A stretch of 34,214 nucleotides of DNA from Prolixibacteraceae bacterium. Lineage in GTDB: Bacteria > Bacteroidota > Bacteroidia > Bacteroidales > Prolixibacteraceae. Below the pieces are notes generated by a model. That model worked only from the letters and a program-made list of their open reading frames with translations. It had not been told where the DNA came from and did no database searches. Shown here in pieces: positions 18,084 through 25,528 of the stretch; position 1 is the first letter of the stretch, and each line of letters begins with the position of its first letter. Location: positions 1 to 34,214 of the forward strand of contig JANXYV010000209.1 of NCBI GenBank assembly GCA_025355875.1. Direction: 5' to 3'. The position numbers and the translations under genes are program-made.

Positions 18084-19202
18084 ATGAAGAAACTTCTACT
18101 TTTTGCTTCAGCCTTTTTATTGGGAACTCTTGTTTCACAGGCCCAAACCTGGAAAAAAATAAACACAGGTACGACCGTGGATCTCAGGTGTTCATGTTTT
18201 ATCGATTCAATACATGGCTGGGTTGCCGGAGGAACTGGCGGCAAGACAAATAACAACATTTTGAAAACGACCGATGGCGGATTGTCGTTTATGACTTACA
18301 CAACGGGATATTACAGTGACATTTCTGGCTTCTCGGCTGTCGATATGAATAATGCATGGGTAGCCGACGGCAGCATCATGATCAGACATACAACCAACGG
18401 AGGAACAACATGGACAAATCAGACACCCGGGCCGTCTCCAACTTATCCCTATAATTTATTGCATGACGTTTTTTTTAAGGATGCCAATCATGGATGGACC
18501 GTCGGTGATAATGGCACAATTTACAGCACGTCAGATGGCGGCGCCTCATGGATCAAGGCACCAAGTGTGACGGCAATAAATTTAAAAACGGTCTTTTTTG
18601 CAACCACCATGGATGGGTGGGCCGGTGGCGATTTTGCATCGGTGCTGAAAACGACCGATGGCGGTGCAAGCTGGACTGTAGTCGCCACTCCCATTGTAAA
18701 AGGCGATACCAACTATGGAATCAATGATCTTTACTTTCTGGATGCAGGAAATGGCTGGGCAGGGGTAGCCGGTGCAGTGCTAAGGACTGGCGATGGAGGA
18801 AACACGTGGATCACTGAATATACCAGCTACGGAAGCGATGGTATTTTCTTTACCAATGATGCAGGCTGGGCAGTCGGCATTTTTGGAACAATATATCGCT
18901 CCGGTGATGGTGGCGTGACCTGGGCAACACAGTCTCAGGTAGACAATATATTTTTATATAGCGTTTCGTTTCCGGATGCCGATCACGGATGGATATCCGG
19001 GGCTGGAGGCGCTTTGTATAAATATTCAAAGCCAAAGGTTACGTCCATTACAAATTCAGTTACCGGACCGATTTTTTCCCTGGATCAGAATTATCCCAAT
19101 CCGTTCAATCAATTAACAACCATTCGTTACGAACTCCCCCACTCTTCGTTTGTTCACTTACGATTTACAACTCATTGGGGCAACAAGTATCGCAACTTGT
19201 GA
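18084..19202 (+). CDS. Exported Asp-box/Ycf48-like beta-propeller protein, T9SS tail frameshifted
   Basis: The 372-residue frame starts with a signal peptide (MKKLLLFASAFLLGTLVSQAQ) and contains six repeats with the motif (S/T)-x-(D/N)-G-G-x-x-(W/F), such as TTDGGLSF, TTNGGTTW, TSDGGASW, TTDGGASW, TGDGGNTW and SGDGGVTW. These are typical of sialidase-like/Ycf48 propellers. It then enters a T9SS sorting domain at DQNYPNPFNQLTTIRYELP but leaves frame after SSFVHL and stops at 19202. The remaining sorting domain is intact in another frame (next entry). Without it the protein would be exported but not sorted to the surface by T9SS. A one-base deletion in the genome and a sequencing error are both possible. 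Confidence 0.8.
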   Translation: MKKLLLFASAFLLGTLVSQAQTWKKINTGTTVDLRCSCFIDSIHGWVAGGTGGKTNNNILKTTDGGLSFMTYTTGYYSDISGFSAVDMNNAWVADGSIMIRHTTNGGTTWTNQTPGPSPTYPYNLLHDVFFKDANHGWTVGDNGTIYSTSDGGASWIKAPSVTAINLKTVFFATTMDGWAGGDFASVLKTTDGGASWTVVATPIVKGDTNYGINDLYFLDAGNGWAGVAGAVLRTGDGGNTWITEYTSYGSDGIFFTNDAGWAVGIFGTIYRSGDGGVTWATQSQVDNIFLYSVSFPDADHGWISGAGGALYKYSKPKVTSITNSVTGPIFSLDQNYPNPFNQLTTIRYELPHSSFVHLRFTTHWGNKYRNL

Positions 19203-19330
19203 ACGAACACCAACAGCAAGGCAGTCACGAGGTGGTTTTTCAAAGCGACCGACTGGAATTAGGAACGTATTTTTACCGCTTGCAGGCAGGTGATTATATA
19301 TCTACGAAGAAAATGACACTTCTTCCATGA
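19163..19330 (+). pseudogene. Out-of-frame T9SS type A sorting domain of the Asp-box protein
   Basis: Read one base out of phase with the main frame, this stretch encodes IYNSLGQQVSQLVNEHQQ and continues to FYRLQAGDY and TKKMTLLP, a near-complete end of a T9SS type A domain. It closely resembles the in-frame tail of the protein at 24831-25460 (FYRLQAGDYIETKKMILLK). Restoring one base (for example an A making TTA-ACG at 19158-19163) would give an uninterrupted 18084-19330 gene. Confidence 0.85.
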
Positions 19331-19404
19331 AATACCGGAGTCCGGAAGTCCGGTTAAAATTTAACTGTGATTTCTTTTAAAGTTTCATTTCAACAACTTT
19401 ACCA

Positions 19405-21414
19405 ATGAAAAACTCAAAACTCCTTACATTAATTGCTTTTGCCCTTCTGGTATCCACTTGCCAGAAGGACAAGAGTCCAACCCCAACCAATACAAATTCT
19501 GTATCAACGCTGGGAATGACCAAAGCACTCACTGCTGCCGAAGCTAAGTTCATCGAATTTGGCAAGCAATCCGGAACCACTCCCCAGGGAGCTCTCGGAC
19601 TTACAGCTGAGTGGCTGAAAACACAACCGAATTTCAGTAGTGTCAATGTGGAAGGCAACACCATTATTAATTTTAAGATGAAATCGGGAATACCTGGAAT
19701 ATTTTTTCTGGATATCATGGATCAGAATGGTATCAGCATTTCCCGAGGGGGCGATTCAGGCAGGCCACAGCTTAAGTTAATGTCAACAAAACAATCCAAA
19801 AACAAGATCGAAAACAAGAAAGTTTTGTTGTGTTATCCAAACGCGGACGAATTTTATACTGACGCGGAATTGAATACAATCCTGGATCGTTTCAAGAGTT
19901 CTGATCTGAATTTGGATGTAAGTGAAAAACTTCTTGATAAGGTCAGTCCCGATTTGGTTAGCACTTTTGGAGACTACGGATTGGTTATCCTCAATACTCA
20001 TGGCACTCAAGACAGCTTTCTATCGGGAAGCAAGATAAATTTTTCTTCCTCCGACTCAACTGATGAATTACTCAAGAATACGATAATTAAAGAATTTTCT
20101 CAGAAAACCTACGACGATCTCACGAAAGGCTTGTTGCGGATTGGGTTTCATTTCAAGACAACTTCAGGCCCAGATTGGGCAAAAAAATATGCGATGTCGA
20201 ACAATACTTTTACCATCTGGATCGGCAGCGAATACATCAACAGTTTGCCCGACATGCCCAATACCATCATTATGGGAAACTTTTGTTACAGCGGTCAAAC
20301 GATTTCCTCCAAGGAATATCCAAATCCAATTGGTACTGCTTTCAAAAATTTAAACCTGATTAGCTATTATTGCTTTGGTGACGATAATGGCGGCTCCGGT
20401 GATGTGGACAATAACTTTGCAAAAGCCATGGCGGAATCGCTGACCAATTCATTTGTGTTTGACAACGACAGTACCGGAAATGCATACCTTAGTAACACGG
20501 GTGCTGAGTTTAAAGATCCTTATCATTCCGGATACCTGAAACAGTATGGCGCCAAAGACTATAGTTACAATTACAAAACTGCCGATCCAACCATGGTGGC
20601 TGTCAAAGGTGGTACATTCCAGATGGGGAATGCATTCGATGTACTCGATGAGGAAGCAAGGCCTGTTCATCCGGTGACTGTTAGTTCATTCCTTATCGAC
20701 AAGTTTGAGATTACCTATAAGAAATGGACGGAAGTTAGAAATTGGGCATTGGAGCATGGGTATGCAAGTTCAGATATTGCGGAAGGCCAGGATGGAGTCA
20801 GTGCTTCCGGCCCAACCACTAGTGGGGCAAACAATCCGGTTACCAGGGTGAACTGGTACGATATCTTGAAATGGTGCAATGCGCGATCAGAGATGGATGG
20901 ACTGAAGCCCGTTTACTATACGAGCAGCAAGCAAGACATCGTATACCGCGCTGGTCAAATCCAAAACTACCCTCAAAATGCGGTAAATTGGGCCGCGAAT
21001 GGCTATCGGTTGCCTACGGAAGCAGAATGGGAATTTGCGTCGCGGGGCGGGACTAAGTCAGGCAATTATAAATACAGCGGAAGTAATACAATAGGTGATG
21101 TGACCTGGTTTGCCGGAAATTCAGGCAGTTCTCCACTCATTGACTTAACAACGCATCCTGTGGGCCAGAAAGCTCCAAATGAACTAGGCATATACGACAT
21201 GAGCGGGAATGCTTTAGAGTGGTGCTGGGATTTACGGGCAGCTTATCCCAGCACGGCACAAACCGATCCGAAGGGTAATGTGGGTGGAGGCACCATTGTA
21301 TTGCGGGGTGGCGGATATAACATGGACCCAGGTCTGTGCGAGTCAGCAAATCGCCATATGCAGTACCCACCTACTACGAAAACTTTCGCCGGGTTCCGAT
21401 GTGCTGCCAACTGA
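19405..21414 (+). CDS. Caspase-like (clan CD) lipoprotein with C-terminal FGE-sulfatase-type domain (P1)
   Basis: A 669-residue lipoprotein: signal with Cys19 (LLVSTCQ), a Thr/Pro linker, a unique N-terminal domain (about 40-130), a caspase/gingipain-like core (about 135-390) and an FGE-sulfatase (SUMF1-type) domain (about 396-669). The core shows clan CD hallmarks: a hydrophobic strand ending in His-Gly (YGLVILNTHG, His199) and a second strand ending in Cys (NTIIMGNFCYSG, Cys294). The FGE part has MVAVKGGTFQMGN, YRLPTEAEWEFASRGG, DMSGNALEWCWD and GFRCA. It reads GLCESANRHM where true formylglycine-generating enzymes have two cysteines five residues apart, so it is more likely a binding module. 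It is probably a cell-surface protease or receptor. It lies upstream of a kinase/regulator pair on the same strand; P2 at 25529 is its paralogue. Confidence 0.7.
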   Translation: MKNSKLLTLIAFALLVSTCQKDKSPTPTNTNSVSTLGMTKALTAAEAKFIEFGKQSGTTPQGALGLTAEWLKTQPNFSSVNVEGNTIINFKMKSGIPGIFFLDIMDQNGISISRGGDSGRPQLKLMSTKQSKNKIENKKVLLCYPNADEFYTDAELNTILDRFKSSDLNLDVSEKLLDKVSPDLVSTFGDYGLVILNTHGTQDSFLSGSKINFSSSDSTDELLKNTIIKEFSQKTYDDLTKGLLRIGFHFKTTSGPDWAKKYAMSNNTFTIWIGSEYINSLPDMPNTIIMGNFCYSGQTISSKEYPNPIGTAFKNLNLISYYCFGDDNGGSGDVDNNFAKAMAESLTNSFVFDNDSTGNAYLSNTGAEFKDPYHSGYLKQYGAKDYSYNYKTADPTMVAVKGGTFQMGNAFDVLDEEARPVHPVTVSSFLIDKFEITYKKWTEVRNWALEHGYASSDIAEGQDGVSASGPTTSGANNPVTRVNWYDILKWCNARSEMDGLKPVYYTSSKQDIVYRAGQIQNYPQNAVNWAANGYRLPTEAEWEFASRGGTKSGNYKYSGSNTIGDVTWFAGNSGSSPLIDLTTHPVGQKAPNELGIYDMSGNALEWCWDLRAAYPSTAQTDPKGNVGGGTIVLRGGGYNMDPGLCESANRHMQYPPTTKTFAGFRCAAN

Positions 21415-21484
21415 AAATTTTGTACGTTTTCACTTCTTTGGAGTAAAATTAATTTCTATATCTTGAACTACAAACTTCTGAACT

Positions 21485-23452
21485 ATGGTTCGTTTTGCTG
21501 TTGCACTATTTTTCATCATTGGTTTTTTACAGGTGGCAATCTGCCAAACCGGGCAAATTGACAGCCTGAAGCAGCTGGTCCATCATGCAAAAAATGATCA
21601 GGTAAAACTGAATGCGATACTGGCTTTGTGCGACGAATTCCAGAGCCTGAATCGCGATACATTTGATTTATACACCATTCAGGCAAAAAAACTGGCTTAT
21701 AAATCAGGCAATGAACGGAACATTAACCTTGCAGCCATTGTGGTAGCCAACAACTATTACCGCTGGGGATGGATGGACAGCGCCATGGCTATAATTACGC
21801 CAGTATTGTTGAATTCACCTGTTGAAAATATTGCTACCCATGATATTTATTTTAAAGCAGGACGGCAGAAAGCAATCTATTTCGGCAGCAAATCCAAGTA
21901 TCCTGAAGCGCTGGAAATCCTTTACCAACTGGTGAGTTATGGAGAAAAATATCATGATACTCTGGCAATCAGTTCAAATATGAACACGATCAGCTCCATT
22001 GAACTTCAACGAAATCAGCCCAAGGAAGGCCTGAAATGGTGCAGAAAAGCGTTAACTTTTACGGATAAAAACAAGCATTTTGATGCAGTTAGGGCAGCAA
22101 TTTACGTGAACATATCAGAGGCTTTTAAATTACTCAACAAACAGGATTCTGCTATCAGTTACAGCGAAAAAGGAGTCGTACTCTTTAGAAAAGGGAATAA
22201 CCTGATGGGCTTGGCACAGGCTCTGCAACGGCAATCAGATATTTTCCTCATGGCTAAAAATGTGGATAAAGCTGCCAATGCTATGATCGAAATGATTGAT
22301 GTCCGCAAATTGTTGAATGACGGTGAAATGTGGACTGACGATAACTTATCCCTAATAAACCTTTACATTGAAGCGAATGAGGTTGAAAAAGCGATAGACT
22401 TTTGTAAGAAACAATTGGTTAGTGGAAATCTCTATCAAAGAACCGATACAGCGAGGGTTTTTGTGAATGATATAGCGCAGAAACTACTTTATTATGAAGC
22501 TTTGGCACGCTGTTACAAAATAAAGGGTGATCAGATTGCCTATCAGAATATGCTTGAACAAATTATTCAGGCAAAAGATTCGTTTTACACGGTCCGGTCG
22601 GAAAAAGCTATTGCCGAAGTGCAGACAAAATACGATGTGGAGCAAAAAGAAAATACGATCATGCACCAAAAGGTAACCATTATTCAAAAGAATAATCAAC
22701 TGTTGCTTGCCCTGTTGATTGCTTTGGTGGCCGCTGCTTTTGGTTGGTTCTTATTCAGGAATTACCGCAGAAAACAAAAGCTAAAAGTGGCCGATGCAAT
22801 AGGGAAAGAAAAAAGTTTATCAGCACAGGCTGTTGCCGATGCCGAAGAAAATGAACGCCAGCGGATTGCAGCCGATCTGCACGATAACCTCGGTGCTTAT
22901 GCAGCATCCATTGCTTCGAATCTTGATATATTTAACGCCGGAGATTTTGATGACCAGCACAAAACAGCTTTGCAGGAATTAAACAAGAATTCGCAGTCAA
23001 TCGTTTCTCAACTCGGTGATACGATTTGGGCATTAAACAGGAATAACCTGACTTTAACTGCCATTAGCGACCGGATAAAACTGTTTCTCAACCAACTTGG
23101 GAAAAGTCACAATACAATTGAAATGATCGTGATCGAAAATATTAATCAGGATCTTGAGTTGAAATCGACCCATGCTTTTCATCTTTACCGTATTATTCAG
23201 GAAGCTGTTACTAATGCAGTAAAACATAGCAGAACCGACCGGTTGGAAGTAATATTTGACGAGAATCGGGGCTGGAAAGTTGAAGTTAAAGATTTTGGCA
23301 AAGGAACTTCAGGAAATAGCGAGGGCATAAAGTCTGAAGGCAACGGACTTCGCAACATGCGGGCACGGGCCGGTATGGCAGGATGGAATATCAACTGGAG
23401 TGGAAATAACCCAAGCGGAACTGTTGTAACCATTTGTCCGGAAATAAATTAA
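21485..23452 (+). CDS. TPR sensor histidine kinase (NarL/HisKA_3 type)
   Basis: A 655-residue membrane kinase. A signal peptide or first helix (VALFFIIGFLQVAICQ) precedes a periplasmic helical TPR-like sensor (about 30-370), a coiled coil, one membrane helix (about 406-425), then a HisKA_3 dimerisation domain with the phospho-acceptor His466 in RIAADLHDNLG. A HATPase domain follows (NAVKHS, DFGKG, GNGLRNMRARAGM). It should autophosphorylate in response to an unknown signal and pass phosphate to the regulator 11 bp downstream. Such periplasmic TPR kinases are common in Bacteroidota. It starts 70 bp after the caspase-FGE gene, so the three genes may form one transcript. No second copy of the kinase remains in the duplicated block. 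Confidence 0.9.
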   Translation: MVRFAVALFFIIGFLQVAICQTGQIDSLKQLVHHAKNDQVKLNAILALCDEFQSLNRDTFDLYTIQAKKLAYKSGNERNINLAAIVVANNYYRWGWMDSAMAIITPVLLNSPVENIATHDIYFKAGRQKAIYFGSKSKYPEALEILYQLVSYGEKYHDTLAISSNMNTISSIELQRNQPKEGLKWCRKALTFTDKNKHFDAVRAAIYVNISEAFKLLNKQDSAISYSEKGVVLFRKGNNLMGLAQALQRQSDIFLMAKNVDKAANAMIEMIDVRKLLNDGEMWTDDNLSLINLYIEANEVEKAIDFCKKQLVSGNLYQRTDTARVFVNDIAQKLLYYEALARCYKIKGDQIAYQNMLEQIIQAKDSFYTVRSEKAIAEVQTKYDVEQKENTIMHQKVTIIQKNNQLLLALLIALVAAAFGWFLFRNYRRKQKLKVADAIGKEKSLSAQAVADAEENERQRIAADLHDNLGAYAASIASNLDIFNAGDFDDQHKTALQELNKNSQSIVSQLGDTIWALNRNNLTLTAISDRIKLFLNQLGKSHNTIEMIVIENINQDLELKSTHAFHLYRIIQEAVTNAVKHSRTDRLEVIFDENRGWKVEVKDFGKGTSGNSEGIKSEGNGLRNMRARAGMAGWNINWSGNNPSGTVVTICPEIN

Positions 23453-23463
23453 TCTAAAATTGA

Positions 23464-24141
23464 ATGCTTATGGAATTCAGGATAGCACTTGCAGAAGACA
23501 ATGCAGTAAACCGGAACACGTTTATGCAAAAGTTGAGTTTATCGGGCAAAATGCGGCTAATTTTCAGTGCCAATAACGGAAACGAATGCCTCGAAAAACT
23601 GAAGGGTTTGTTTCACACCGAAATGCCGCAGGTAATTTTTATGGATTTGAAAATGCCTGAAATGGACGGCATTGAAACCATCCGGATCGCCAAATCGCTC
23701 TATCCGCAAATACATTTCATTGTATTGACCATTTTTGACGATGACGCAAAAATCTTTGATGCCATTAAAGCAGGTGCTTCCGGCTATTTATTGAAACACG
23801 AACCTGCATCTGTTCTGGAAGAATCGGTCATAGATATTTTGGAAACCGGCGGAGCACCCATGAGCCCGGCCATTGCCCGAAAAGCTTTGCAATTATTAAG
23901 CCGGTCGACAAATGCTGAAAATGGCACCGCAGCAACAAACGAGATTCCGGAAAGCATCACCCAGCGCGAAAAGGAAATTTTGCAACAAATGGTAAACGGC
24001 TGGGATGCCAAGCGAATCGCGGCAGAGCTAAATATCAGCACATTAACCGTCCGAAAACACATTGCCAACATTTACGAAAAACTGCATGTAAGCTCGCGGG
24101 CACAGATTATCATGCTGGCAACCAAACATAAATGGGTGTAA
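23464..24141 (+). CDS. NarL/FixJ-family response regulator
   Basis: A 225-residue DNA-binding regulator, partner of the kinase 11 bp upstream. The receiver domain has the acidic pair in ALAEDNAVN, the phospho-acceptor Asp61 in VIFMDLKMPEMDG, the Thr of FIVLTIFDDD and the Lys of GYLLKHEP. The C-terminal LuxR-type HTH (about 160-222) reads ITQREKEILQQMVNG and ISTLTVRKHIANIYEKL. Translation may start at 23464 or at the next ATG (23470). The last 88 bp of the gene and the following intergenic bases are duplicated at 27854-27941. The target genes are not shown by the sequence; the adjacent surface-protein genes are natural candidates. Confidence 0.93.
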   Translation: MLMEFRIALAEDNAVNRNTFMQKLSLSGKMRLIFSANNGNECLEKLKGLFHTEMPQVIFMDLKMPEMDGIETIRIAKSLYPQIHFIVLTIFDDDAKIFDAIKAGASGYLLKHEPASVLEESVIDILETGGAPMSPAIARKALQLLSRSTNAENGTAATNEIPESITQREKEILQQMVNGWDAKRIAAELNISTLTVRKHIANIYEKLHVSSRAQIIMLATKHKWV

Positions 24142-24523
24142 ATCCTGAAATATTCTATTACGATTTGTAATACCTACGGAACAACACCTTTTTCAAATCC
24201 CGAAAAATTACCTGATGGGCTAAAACTTCAAGATCGTTGTAATGTGGCAATTCGCGATGGGCATTCGCAATTTCGTGTTCAGTAATGTCAACCTGGAATA
24301 AAACTGACATTAAACGGCTGTAATCACGATCGAAGTATACCGAGATCTGGTTAATCAGTTGCTCATGAAGTTCCTGATAGGCATTTTCTACATTTCCGGA
24401 GAAAGTAATTTCGATACCAAACATGCCAAAATCTTTCATGATTTGTTCTGCTGTTTCGCGCACAATATCAGCCTTACTCAGATAGAATTTGATGATGTTA
24501 TTGTGACGGTTGACTATACTCTA
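24054..24523. repeat. Segmental duplication, upstream copy (response-regulator 3' end + gene D)
   Basis: This block aligns with 27854-28323 at a constant offset of 3800 bp, apparently without insertions or deletions at the points checked: regulator stop codon, spacer, and first codon of D. The conserved 16-bp spacer between regulator stop and D stop shows that it is a DNA-level duplication and not two independent homologues. Similarity ends abruptly at the first codon of D. Confidence 0.88.
24158..24523 (-). pseudogene. Decayed copy of small conserved gene D (start codon lost)
   Basis: The minus-strand frame matches the intact D protein (27955-28323) along its full length. The codon aligned with the ATG of D is TAG (24521-24523), so the native start is gone. 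An in-frame GTG at 24463 could start a 101-residue shortened product lacking the first 20 residues. The remaining frame has no stops and most changes are conservative (for example Glu/Asp and Phe/Leu), so decay is recent or the short form is still made. The function of the family is not known to me. It is convergent with the response regulator gene. Confidence 0.8.
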
Positions 24524-24830
24524 ATCCCGACAAATTTGCGAATCATGAAGAAAATAGTTTAAAAGATTTACAACATACTTTGCTTGGCATTACTGAATTT
24601 TGACTAACTTTAACTTGACTGAAGAAAGAAAACCTGATGCAAAAAAACGCAATAAAAAATGCTAGCGTTGGAAGTAAGTTTGGGATTATTCGCCCGCCAA
24701 TAGTTTCCTGTATGTTGACAGGAAACAGCCACTAAAGCCGCTACTCTTTATAACCATGGCCAATTAGCTTAAGCCATGAGGAATTTTAACTGTGAACTGG
24801 CAAACATCATTACAAATCAAATCCGTCATT
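24524..24830. other. Intergenic region with a perfect inverted repeat
   Basis: This 307-bp gap holds no convincing gene. It contains a perfect inverted repeat at 24703-24726: GTTTCCTGT, a 6-base loop, ACAGGAAAC. No T-tract follows on either strand, so it is more like an operator or structured leader element than a terminator. The downstream gene is the small T9SS repeat protein. Confidence 0.55.
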
Positions 24831-25460
24831 ATGATTCGCAAATTATTCTATCTTTTAATCGTTATTGCTGCTAACGCGACTGCACAAACACCTGACTCGA
24901 TGAATGTAAAATTAAAGTCTGGTGCGAATATTCCGTATGCCCTTACCTCAGTGAATGGCCTCAGCTTTTCAGGTATTCAAGGGAAGGACACAATGAATGT
25001 AAATTTGAAATCAGGATCGTCAATCCTGTATTCCATATCCTTGCTTGATGGGATAAATTTTTCAAATGACCAGTCGGCCGATTCAATTTTCATCGAAATG
25101 AAAGGAGGAACCGTCCAAAAGTATGCCATTTCTTCCATCTCCGGATTGTCATTCATCGGTTGGGATAAAAGTACCTCAATTGAAACAGCAATGGTGAAAC
25201 GGTATTTCCTCGGGCAAAACTATCCAAACCCGTTTAATTTATCCACTACCATTCAGTATTATTTGCCGAAGCAGCAAAATGTAACGCTCACGGTCTCTGC
25301 AACGACAGGCAGGAAGATCGTATCCCTGGTTCAGGAAGAACAAAGTTCAGGAATGCACCAGTTTACCTGGGATGCATCAACGGTTCCCGGCGGTATCTTC
25401 TTTTACAGGCTACAGGCAGGTGATTATATTGAAACAAAAAAGATGATTTTGTTGAAATAG
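24831..25460 (+). CDS. Small T9SS-secreted protein with three 31-residue repeats
   Basis: A 209-residue exported protein: signal peptide (MIRKLFYLLIVIAANATAQ), three tandem repeats beginning at residues 22, 53 and 84, and a T9SS type A sorting domain from about 130 (GQNYPNPFNLSTTIQYYLP, ending TKKMILLK). Each repeat follows D-(S/T)-(M/I)-x-(V/I)-x-(L/M)-K-x-G, then Y-x-(I/L)-x4-G-(L/I)-x-F. Single copies of a similar motif (a charged strand followed by I-x-x-I-x-F-S) occur at the mature N-terminus of many Bacteroidota secreted proteins, including P2 just downstream (RKDGKKDSIAVNTISQIRFS). Here the motif makes up the whole mature body. The ATG at 24831 begins the signal peptide; an earlier in-frame start at 24792 adds 13 residues. 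Probably surface-exposed, role unknown. Confidence 0.78.
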   Translation: MIRKLFYLLIVIAANATAQTPDSMNVKLKSGANIPYALTSVNGLSFSGIQGKDTMNVNLKSGSSILYSISLLDGINFSNDQSADSIFIEMKGGTVQKYAISSISGLSFIGWDKSTSIETAMVKRYFLGQNYPNPFNLSTTIQYYLPKQQNVTLTVSATTGRKIVSLVQEEQSSGMHQFTWDASTVPGGIFFYRLQAGDYIETKKMILLK

Positions 25461-25528
25461 AATCTTATGAATCGCTAACAAAAAAGGCTTTTATTCCAAT
25501 ACTTACCATACATTAAACATAAACTATC

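Noticed and set aside
19334-19354. Terminator after the Asp-box gene (ACCGGA/TCCGGT)
   Set aside because: The stem is only 6 bp and no T-run follows; too weak to call.
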